From Macrostomum hystrix (Eukaryota > Platyhelminthes > Macrostomidae), in NCBI GenBank assembly GCA_950097015.1, contig CATNEN010000041.1, positions 1,963,501 to 2,027,500 on the forward strand: a stretch of 64,000 nucleotides of DNA. Direction: 5' to 3'. Under the pieces are notes generated by a model, which made no database searches, was not told the origin of the DNA, and saw nothing but the letters and a program-made list of their open reading frames with translations. This document shows positions 56,216-64,000 of this stretch, piece by piece. Made by a program: the position numbers and the translations under genes. How positions within the stretch are numbered: the first letter of the stretch is position 1; every line of letters begins with the position of its first letter.

Positions 56216-58374
56216 CTGCATAGGATTTAAATAAAGCATGATACGAAAAAAGTTCCGCGTTTCCATCGTTCGATGAGACCAACTTCACCAGCCATTGCTC
56301 GTAGTTCCCCCGGCACATCAGAAGTGCAAAACACAGCCTTCATATGCCGTAAACCATGTCATGGATGGTTATGGAGTAACTATGGGTACGCTAGAATCGT
56401 TATTAACAATTTCTAGAAAATCTACTAACGGTGGTCAGGGCTAAGGGCTACGGGCCTAGAGCTAGGAAAGGCGAACTTGATAACTTTTGTTCAACTTTAT
56501 TAGACAGTTAAGTTAAAAAATACAAAGTTGTATCAATAAAAAACGGTTGCTAGGCGCCTCACCTGCAGCCGAAGAAGTCCCAGAGCCTCCACCTCCAGCA
56601 GCGATCAGCAACAGCGAGTCCACCGTCCGGTACACGAAGCTGCCACCGCCGCCGCCGCCTCCAGAATATAAGATTCTGGGCGGGCCGCCGGCCTGACCGA
56701 CTACGACCGTCAGTTCGGTGAGGGAAGTCAAGCTGAAGGTCCCTGACATGACAGCGCCGTTGCCTCCAGCCCTTCCAGAGTTGGTTCCTCCCTTTGCGCC
56801 CGACGCTTCGATGCGATAGCAGCCGCTAGAGGGAATCGTCAGGAACTGGATGGAGCCGAACCTGCCGGTGCCGCTGTCTGTTGGGATTCCAACGATAAAA
56901 TGTGAAAGGTTTTCTCAAATCGAACTGCTCCTGCAGCTCACTTAGTACTGCACTCTTCAACTTATTATATTCGCCGGCTCTTTTTGCCAAGTCAAGTTGC
57001 AGAAGAAACACACGATAACAGTGAGTCCGAAATGGCTTCTTCATCTTCCATTTCGTTTGATCTATGCTTTTAAGTGTCATTACTTTAAATCTGGCACCGA
57101 GTTCAGACCCGAAAAGACTTTCTGTGAGCGAAAAATATACTCACTCTGGAACACCATTGTGATGTTCTGAAGCCTCTTTGTGATGAACTCGCTGAAATTC
57201 TTCACCGTCCACACCTCGGCGCCGTCCTCGGATCCCATGAGTCTCTCCGCGTGAGTCCCTGCCGGCCACGGCTCCTGAGACGCGTCGTTCACCAGCAGCA
57301 GCTGACATTGGCGCGAGCTGGGAATGAACGAAGCAAGCGGGCAGCGCACACTCAGGCAACGAATCAGGCACTGGAACTGCCACTGCACGCCTGTCAAGGT
57401 GATGACCTCGCTGCTCGTGGCGTTGCTCACCAGGACGGGCCCAGAGGCTTTCGTGTACTCTGTGCTTGAGACGGACTGCGAGAGCGCGACTGCAACGTTT
57501 TGTAAACGAGAACGCAGAGGATCAGGAGTGGGCGACCGTGGGCCAGGTTCAGCTCCAGAGAATGCAGAGGATCAGGAGTGGGCGACCGTGAGCCAGGTTC
57601 AGGTCCAGAGAATGCAGAAGATCAGGAGTGGGCGACCGTGAGCCAGGTTCAGCTCCAGAGAACGCAGAGGATCAGGAGTGGGCGACCGTGAGCCAGGTTC
57701 AGGTCCAGAGAATGCAGAAGATCAGGAGTGGGCGACCGTGAGCCAGGTTCAGCTCCAGAGAACGCAGAGGATCAGGAGTGGGCGACCGTGAGCCAGGTTC
57801 AGCTCCAGAGAATGCAGAGGATCAGGAGTGGGCGACCGTGAGCCAGGTTCAGCTCCAGAGAATGCAGAATATCAGGAGTGGGCGACCGTGAGCCAGGTTC
57901 AGCTCCAGGGAATGCAGAAGATCAGGAGTGGGCGACCGTGAGCCAGGTTCAGGTCCAGAGAATGCAGAAGATCAGGAGTGGGCGACCGTGAGCCAGGTTC
58001 AGCTCCAGAGAATGCAGAAGATCAGGAGTGGGCGACCGTGAGCCAGGTTCAGGTCCAGAGAATGCAGAGGATCAGGAGTGGGCGACCGTGAGCCAGGTTC
58101 AGGTCCAGCTTCAACTTTGATTGCAAATTAGACAATTCAGAAATTTCTATTTGAAGTGTCTTCAAGAACCGCATTATCGAGTAATGAGCAAGATATTTTG
58201 CCATGACAAAATTCAATTATAAACCCGATAGGCCTAGTAAGCAGGAGGAAGCTCATACATTCGAATTCATGGATTGAAACTGCAACCGACACGTTGATTG
58301 TGCTGAAGCTCAGCTTGCTCACCTGAATCGTTGGCCAGGAAGCAGAGAAGCAGGGCAAAGCTCCACAGAAACAT
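55737..58374 (-). CDS. Secreted PAN/apple plus ALK/LTK-type glycine-rich protein, 396 aa
   Basis: Exons 58374-58323, 57489-57145, 56877-56563 and 56215-55737; introns are GT-AG and all in phase 1; the total of 1191 nt is 396 codons plus TGA. Residues 1-17 are a signal peptide (MFLWSFALLLCFLA). Residues about 36-100 form a PAN/apple-like module with Cys58, Cys62, Cys67 and Cys79. Residues about 134-396 form a glycine-rich domain (IEASGAKGGT, VVVGQAGG, GGGGGGGSFVYR, LLIAAGGGGSG, GCGAGWLG, GGGGGGDATS, GAGGGFSGGATSYF, FCSGSDC) like the extracellular glycine-rich domain of ALK/LTK receptors. No membrane helix or kinase follows: the frame ends at IRLIGALC. It is therefore predicted to be secreted. 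Related stand-alone glycine-rich proteins occur in invertebrates. The function is not established. Confidence 0.82.
56563..56877 (-). CDS. Glycine-rich gene exon 3
   Basis: 315 nt. FLTIPSSGCYRIEASGAKGG opens the glycine-rich fold; CAACAG acceptor and GTGAGG donor. Confidence 0.88.
57145..57489 (-). CDS. Glycine-rich gene exon 2, PAN/apple-like
   Basis: 345 nt. The acceptor TTGCAG at 57490 keeps frame; a second CGCAG 12 nt inside would not. Four clustered cysteines. Confidence 0.82.
57505..58108. repeat. 50-bp array, 12 copies, in intron 1 of the glycine-rich gene
   Basis: Unit contains ATCAGGAGTGGGCGACCGTG at exact 50-bp spacing from 57520 to 58070. It ends 14 bp from the exon 2 acceptor. 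Confidence 0.96.
58323..58374 (-). CDS. Glycine-rich gene exon 1, signal peptide
   Basis: 17 codons and one base before a GTGAGC donor; Leu/Phe-rich core. Confidence 0.75.
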
Positions 58375-59529
58375 GCGTGCGGCTCGCTCTAAATCTGTTT
58401 TTAGTTCAGGGAATGGGACAGAATCGAAGGATTCCCGACCCTGGCATTGCATACCCTGACTGCAGCTCGCCACCTCTTAAGTGCTGATTAGGAGCGGATG
58501 CTTGAGACTTCTCATTGGCTGTTGCTATGGTGGATACAACAGATACTGCCTGTTTGTTGTTCTGCCTGTGCACTGACGACTCACTTCCTTGGAAAAACAA
58601 TTCAGCTCACACTCGCTCGCAGATGCTTTGAAGCTTTCTGAGCTTGCTCAACTGAGAGATGCTCAGAGTGACACAGTTGAATTATCGGCTAAGATTTTTG
58701 CGTCACACCAGAGGGACCCAGCTGCTACCTCTCACTCTCGCGTTTCAGCTGTGCTTCTCGATGGGAGGCTGAGTTTAATCGTCTGTGTCGCAGCGCAGCG
58801 CGCAGTTATTTTATTATCGTTTCTGCTGAAATTTCAGCTTCATTTTTGCGCTTTTATCAGCCACTCATTTTCACGAGTGAATTCACTCCATAAACTCCCT
58901 GAGCACATTGGCACAGAAAACAAAGGCGTGCATCTTACTCTACTCTCAGCATCAGACACCGTGCGAGCTGTAAATTTATACTTCGGCTACTCAAGTTACT
59001 CAATCTACTACTCGGTAGGGAGGTGGCTCATCGACTGGTGCCTTTTACCCAGCGTCTCCCCAGCCCTCTCCCCCTGAGTCTCATCCTCTGAGTATCACCC
59101 ACTCCCTCCCAGTATTTCCAGTACACACTATCCTACCTTAGTGAAGTTGGTCATAAGTAACAACGCAAAGTAGATACCATGAATAACAATCCTTGTGATG
59201 GGAAAGAGTGCGTTTGGATCTTCGGCGAAAACTCGGGCAGGGAGGGAGCAGGGTGATACTCAGAGGGTAGCAGGGAGAGGGCTGGGGCAGATGGGGGGAA
59301 GACTGTGTAGAAGGTGGAGCTGCTGCCAGCCGATGAGAGAGCGACCGCCAAATCGATAGTTGTGCGTCACCTCCCACAACGACCCACGTAATGACCCACC
59401 TTTCGGACCAACCTGCGGCCACGTCTTCGTCGTGGTCCTACCTGCCAACTCGCCTGCGTTTTGGCAGCCAAGAGCTGCAGACTCCACCTCCCAAGGTGTG
59501 TCTCTCAGCCACCACGGCGCTCTAGAAGA
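58375..59529. other. Intergenic, no gene recognised
   Basis: Upstream region of the glycine-rich gene. One 162-codon ORF (58589-59077) shows no family resemblance and no expected codon bias. No repeat of note. Confidence 0.4.
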
Positions 59530-60175
59530 GTGCACCTCCCCTTTTCGCTTTCGCTTCGCGAGTTTCGCGCTGCCCAGTCCTCATCCAGGACGCTTAGAGC
59601 CGGCGTTCCGCAAGGAGGGTGCTTTCTCTTTGCTTTCTCCATCGGTGCACGTAGCCCGGTTGCGCGGCTTCTTCCGGGCCTCATCCAGACGTACCTTGAC
59701 AGCCTCTGCGAGTACCTGCGTATTAAATCTCTCCCGCTGTCTCCTGGGAAATCCACTGCGACCATTCTCACCACCACGAATCACAAGTATCCTGCCTGTC
59801 CGCAGCTCCTCATTAATGGATCACCGTTCGTGTTTTGCACTCATCCTAAGCTGCTCGGGGTCATCTTCGATTCAACGAGGATGTCAAACTTACCGCCGAC
59901 AAGGTGCGCTCCAACACGGCCATTCTTAGCGCTCTCAGTGGAACCACGTGGGGTCAGGACAAAGAGGCCCTCCTGGCCGCCTTCAAAGCGATCTGCCGGC
60001 CATTCCTCAACTACTGCGCCCCCGTCTGGACTCCGCTGTTGAGCAACACGAGCTGGGGCCTCCTGCAACGTGCCAAAAATGCAGCGTTGCGGTCCATCAC
60101 TCGCCACAACTGCACGCAAATTAAACACCTACACAGCTAATGCTCTTTCCTGTCGGTCAAGGAGCACAATGAGCT
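59530..60175 (+). pseudogene. Jockey-like non-LTR retrotransposon relic (reverse transcriptase C-terminal part)
   Basis: Frame 1 carries LREFRAAQSSSRTLRAGVPQGG, the RT block with GVPQG, then jumps to LRIKSLPLSPGKSTATI and PKLLGVIFD, so the segment with the catalytic YADD box (normally between them) is missing. At about 59880 a frameshift moves the match to the frame with KVRSNTAILSALSGTTWG, CRPFLNYCAPVWTPLL and RAKNAALRSITRHNC. A stop at 60138 precedes LSVKEHNEL, the last element-derived stretch. Dead copy with internal deletion, frameshift and stop; truncated at its 5' end. Confidence 0.75.
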
Positions 60176-60176
60176 C

Positions 60177-60690
60177 TACTACTATGTGCGAGGTCCTTTG
60201 TGGAATCGGAGGTGATGCCACGTCGTATGCGCCGAAGTAAGTAGCTCGCAATGGTTGTGAAATTTTTCCAGAGACATTCTCAGCGAATCGGACTTATTTC
60301 AGATATGCAACGCACTTAAATTTCTTCATCAACTGTCTCAGCCGATTCTGCACAGGGACTTCGGTCTGGCGAAGTTGATCACAGCCTTCTACTTCATGGC
60401 GCCGAAACTATTCAGCAGGGAGAAGATTGTAGCCGGACATCTGGGCGTTCGGCTGCACGGAGTTCGAAATGACGGAAATGATGCAGCTGGGAGTTCGCAG
60501 TGCAGCAGATCCCGTCGCGTGTTGTTAATGCGACATGCCGCTCCCAACTAAAGCCTCGGCATAAATCAGCTTAAACCGCCGCTGCGTGGTGGAGAGCTCC
60601 AAAGACCGAGCCGACAGTGCCGAGCTGCTGCGGCACGAGTTCCTGCGGGACGCAGTCCTGTCAAAGTCCCAACTAACTTATCAACTAACA
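60177..60690 (+). pseudogene. Ser/Thr protein kinase pseudogene, C-lobe fragment
   Basis: Reading frames in order: SYAPKDILSESDLFQICNAL, KFLHQLSQPILHRD (HRD motif) joined directly to FGLAK (DFG motif), then FYFMAPKLFS (APE equivalent), then after a frameshift near 60435 PDIWAFGCTEFEM (subdomain IX), a stop, and finally ESSKDRADSAELLRHEFLRD (subdomain XI). The catalytic-loop segment between HRD and DFG is deleted. 60237-60271 looks like a 35-nt intron (GTAAGT...TTTTTCCAG) and its removal restores frame. The pattern is closest to NEK-like kinases, from memory of the family only. Confidence 0.72.
60237..60271 (+). other. Putative 35-nt intron inside the kinase pseudogene
   Basis: GTAAGTAG donor and TTTTTCCAG acceptor. 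Joining 60236 to 60272 gives PKDILSESD in one frame. Confidence 0.5.
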
Positions 60691-60699
60691 TTCAGGCTA

Positions 60700-61600
60700 T
60701 TACGATGGACTAAGTGCTGCGAGCTAAGGGGGAACTTCGTTGAAAAGTCGTCAGTCGACGGCGATGGCGATGCTGCGTGACCGATTCCGCTGGCCTTGAC
60801 TTGGTGTAACTCTACCCCTTACCCCTTGTTCTAATTTTAGCCATAACTTTTTAATGAATTGAGATATTTACTTGATTAAAAAAGCGTTAGAACTGCTGAA
60901 TGTTTATTTATCAGTGACGTGAGTTTCAATAAACTATGTTTCACCAGTTTGCCGATGCATAGATTTTTCCCGCTATTTCTGGGACACCCTACGTAGATAC
61001 TTTATATTGCAAAACAGTCGCTTATGATGCCATATTTATTAAGCACTTCATCTGTCTGCCTTGCCTGTCAGTATTTGTTCTCGCCAAGAATTTTAAGCTC
61101 CAAGATCTGCGTCTTGCCCTGAGAACTGCTCTGCTTCTGGGAATCTACGCGCTAGTTTAGGAAGCCCTATTTGAAGCAGTTAAAAGCATCTAATATGACA
61201 AGTCTTCTCTCAGCCATTCTCGGTGCGCCAAATCGACAGTTAGACAGACGAGCAGCAGTATGAGTCGCAATTCTCAAAGCCAGTCGCAACAGACAATACA
61301 GCGAACCCAGCCCTGGGCTTGCCCGGGTTATTCCACCTCTATTGTAGAGAACAATGGTTTTCAGAGCAAGTGCAGATCACTGCAACGCCATGCGCCCTAC
61401 TCAAGCACTCGCATGCCATTTAATCTTACTCAGACAGACTATGTGCTCATCAAATCCAATAATTTTTCCGCTAGTAGCATGCCAGCTTGTCTAGGCGTTG
61501 GCAAAGCGTTGGAAGCTTTTGTCCGTCTCACGGCGCCTGTCATCAGGATGAACTGAAAACTACGGGCTCGGGGATTTATGACAGCCTGACAGAATTACAT
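60700..61600. other. Spacer with one small unidentified ORF
   Basis: AT-leaning sequence with AATAAA at about 60928. The ORF 61260-61556 (ATG to TGA, 98 codons, Ser/Gln-rich start) shows no recognised motif and is weakly supported. Confidence 0.25.
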
Positions 61601-61619
61601 TTGTTTAAAAGTTTATGCT

Positions 61620-62708
61620 TTGACAGGGCGGAAGCGGTGCATCCAACTTAATCTGGCAGGCGACACTGCGGATGAGCGCAGGAACGAGCTGCGCGAGTTC
61701 TTCGCCGCCATAGTCAACGCACCGCCACCCCCGCTGCCCAACATCCTGACGCTGCCGTCAGAGGACAGTTTTAACGTTGCACCAGTCACCATGGCTGAAG
61801 TCGTAATGCTCGCCCAGAAGACGCCGGGCGGCAAGGCGCTGGGTCCGGACGAGGTGCCCATCGAGGCGCTGCGCATCCACTGTGTGGCCAGTGAGGTCGC
61901 CCGTGTGATGAACCGCGTGCTCTCCGGTGAGGTGGCACCCACTGAGTGGACCACGGCGCACATCAACGCCATTCCAAAAAAGCCGGGCACTACGCAGCTA
62001 GACGAGCACCGAGGCATCTGCCTGCAATCCTGTGCTGCGAAGTTGTTCAACCGGCTGCTGCTATCGCGGTTGCAACCCGTGCTGGAACCCTACCTGCGAC
62101 CTGAGCAGAACGGGTTTCGGCCCCACCGTGGCATAGTGACGCAGATCCTAGCTCTTCGCCGAATCATCGAGGAGGCGCGCACGCGCCAGTCGGACCTGAT
62201 CTTTGTCTTCATTGACTTCATGAAGGCTTTCGACTCGGTTGCGAGGGCTGCGCTCCCACATGTGCTCCGCGCGTACCATGTGCCAGAACAGCTGATCTCC
62301 GCCATCATGGCGTTGTACTGTGCTACGAGAGCAGCTGTGATGACGCCGGACGGCCTGTCGGGCCCCTTCGAGACATCCTCCGGGGTGCTCCAGGGGGACA
62401 CTCTAGCGCCGTTCCTGTTCGTCCTGGTGCTTGATTGGGTGCTGCGGCGACGCGTGGGTCGACGTCAACCGGAGAAACGGCTCAGCGTGCTTGGCTACGC
62501 CGATGACCTCGCCCTGCTGTCCTCGACCGTAGAGGACGCCCAGCGCCAGCTGGATAAGCTGGTTAGCACTGCAGCGAGTGTCGGCATGTTAGTCAACACG
62601 AAGAAGACCGTTGTGCTCTGCGTGCCGGGCGACATCGAGGCCGCAATTTTCTGCCGAAGCGCTGACGGGCAGGTAACGGAGCTTCCGCACTGTCAGCAGT
62701 TGGATTGA
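61620..62708 (+). pseudogene. Non-LTR retrotransposon reverse transcriptase fragment, truncated at both ends
   Basis: 362-codon open stretch with intact RT blocks: TPGGKALGPDEVPIEALR (palm entry), INAIPKKPG, RGICLQSC-AKLFNRLLLSRL, EQNGFRPHRG, FVFIDFMKAFDSV (first catalytic Asp), GVLQGDTLAPFLFVLVLDW, GYADDLALL (catalytic DD, about 62494-62520), and VNTKKTVVLC. There is no endonuclease upstream, and the frame ends at LPHCQQLD just where related proteins continue into the thumb. No stop or frameshift lies inside, so the insertion or truncation is fairly young. The clade (RTE/I-like) is not certain. Confidence 0.85.
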
Positions 62709-62771
62709 TAAAATTGATATTGGGCTGCTCACTGGACGGGTTCTCGGGATTAAAATTGGGCACCGCCGCTA

Positions 62772-63524
62772 TTAGTTTTTTGTGGGGTGGTTGGCCTCAG
62801 GGTGGGCCTCAAAGCAGATGCGGCAGACGTGCCGGAATTTGCAGCTTGACTGGAAGCAACCCCTGCGGTTGAAATGCAAGCAGATTTCCTCCCCATCTGG
62901 GGTCCTGAGGCTCCTGGGGTCTATTGGCTGCTGGTTCTGAAAGCGCTGCTGCCGAGACTGCGATGCTGACTTATTTGCTGCCGGATTTGCAGGAGCTCCG
63001 GCTTTAATCAAATGCTTCGCCACAAGCTGAAAGGACTCCTTGCCCCAGCGCATGCCGGTCTCGGCCTGTTTGCAGCGATAGTCTTCGTCAAATCGGTTCA
63101 CCTGAGCCAGGCTGAAGCCAGCCTCGAACGGCTCGCCAATCTGGATCGAGTAGCGCAGATAATTCATCAAATTGGTGGTATCTACAGATCCGTTCTTTTC
63201 AATCACTAAATCTCCATCCTTGATCATCCGCATCATCTGCAATTGCCGACCATGTACTGCGCTGCTGTCAGGGGTCGGCTTTCTGCTCTTGTAAGTAATT
63301 CGCCCTCCAGCTCCATTAGCTAGGACATCTTCCTGCTCAAAACCATCCAAGAAGTCGCGAATCAGAAGAGCTTTGCGCCGGCCCGGGCACTCGGCACTCG
63401 GATTCGCCCTGTTCTCTAACAGCAGTCTTTCCAGTAGCTCATTGCGATTCTCTTGCTCTTGTTCCTGATCATCCCGGATGGTCACTCGACTGATCGGTGC
63501 CCTCTGCTGATTCCAGCAGCTCAT
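62772..63524 (-). mobile_element. Gag-like ORF with CCCH/zinc-knuckle C-terminus (250 aa)
   Basis: ATG at 63524 to TAA at 62772. The N-terminal third is rich in Glu/Asn/Arg. The middle holds SLAQVNRFDEDYRCKQAE followed by RWGKESFQLV. The C-terminus is CLHFNRRGCFQSSCKFRHVC then CRICFEAHPEANH, a double zinc-binding unit typical of Gag-like proteins of tyrosine-recombinase (DIRS-type) and related retroelements. No pol, recombinase or terminal repeats are visible nearby, so this is a fragment or a domesticated Gag. Open frame fully intact. It converges tail-to-tail with the RT fragment, 63 bp apart. Confidence 0.6.
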
Positions 63525-64000
63525 CTTATCTAAACTAACTAAACCAAGCTTCAGCCGCTGAGCTGAATACCGTTGCCTCAGCCTCAAAAAATGTTTTCTT
63601 TCTTGGAATCGATAGTTGCAGAAAACGAACGAAATAAGTACTTGATTTCCATATCAGATAATGAAGTAGATATCAATCGATCATTGACGAGAATTGACGA
63701 AAAATGTTTTATCACATCTTTTGCAGCGGATGTTGGTGTCTGTATTTGTGAAGGAATATTTTTTGCGGCATTCTTAAGGCTATATGCAGCTCATGTACGC
63801 ACTGGTCTCGATAAATGATGCTTCCGGGTGGTTCGAATCGCTTTCCGTTTCCATCCAACTGTTTTGGTCACCACGCGGCCGTCGCTTTCCATTGAGCTCT
63901 GCCCATGAAACTCTAACGACACCAAGATCTAACAGCACCAAGATTGGATCTTCTGAAGCCTTAGATCCAGAAAATTCGTGCGCTTTTTATGCTACTCATG
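63525..64000. other. Right edge, nothing recognised
   Basis: A GGTTCGAATCG at about 63831 resembles a Pol III B box, but no A box is found upstream. One 81-codon plus-strand ORF (63573-63818) lacks recognisable features. Confidence 0.35.

Noticed and set aside
55776-56234. Plus-strand ORFs opposite the glycine-rich exon
   Set aside because: Shadows of the GGC/GGA-rich minus-strand coding sequence.
56826-57080. 84-codon minus-strand ORF between glycine-rich exons 2 and 3
   Set aside because: It lies in the intron apart from its end, which reads exon 3 out of frame; no family resemblance.
63525-63587. N-terminal extension of the Gag-like ORF
   Set aside because: It would begin with TTG; the first ATG is at 63524.

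Overview
The window is animal nuclear DNA. It has spliced genes with GT-AG introns, metazoan-only protein families (discoidin domain receptor, plakin, cyclin G, rhodopsin-like GPCRs, an ALK/LTK-type glycine-rich domain), non-LTR retrotransposon debris and very many tandem arrays. No vertebrate-specific feature is visible. A lophotrochozoan or flatworm-like invertebrate fits best, but that is an inference and the species cannot be named from the sequence.

Layout. (1) 659-17290, minus strand: the 5' five exons of a discoidin domain receptor; the transmembrane and kinase part lies beyond position 1. Its intron 2 holds a small element at 8983-9158 in which a hammerhead ribozyme fold sits between a tRNA-like A box and B box, bounded by inverted repeats. 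(2) 17291-21023: divergent intergenic region with two arrays. (3) 21024-26813, plus strand: a compact 12-exon plakin of 854 predicted residues; several of its introns are almost wholly tandem repeat. (4) 26814-35899: about 9 kb with no recognisable gene, holding five large arrays and a 71-bp sequence present twice. (5) 35876-39816, plus strand: a complete cyclin G gene with CCAAT and TATA boxes and a poly(A) signal. (6) 39764-46221: gene-poor, with three arrays, a perfect 21-bp hairpin and unidentified ORFs. (7) 46222-47445 and 51793-52992, minus strand: two intronless GPCR genes from a tandem duplication; their 5' halves and 5' flanks are almost identical while their 3' halves have diverged. 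Each has a 26-bp-unit satellite upstream, and a 16-bp-unit satellite lies between them. (8) 55737-58374, minus strand: a four-exon gene for a secreted PAN/apple plus glycine-rich protein. (9) 59530-63524: a graveyard with a jockey-like reverse transcriptase relic, a kinase pseudogene joined to its end, a reverse transcriptase fragment truncated at both ends, and a Gag-like CCCH/zinc-knuckle ORF.

The genes do not form a pathway. What unifies the window is repeat biology: roughly 13 kb (about a fifth) is tandem array, often placed against splice sites or gene starts. Exon joins in the four spliced genes were checked by hand for GT-AG boundaries and reading-frame phase, and all are consistent.
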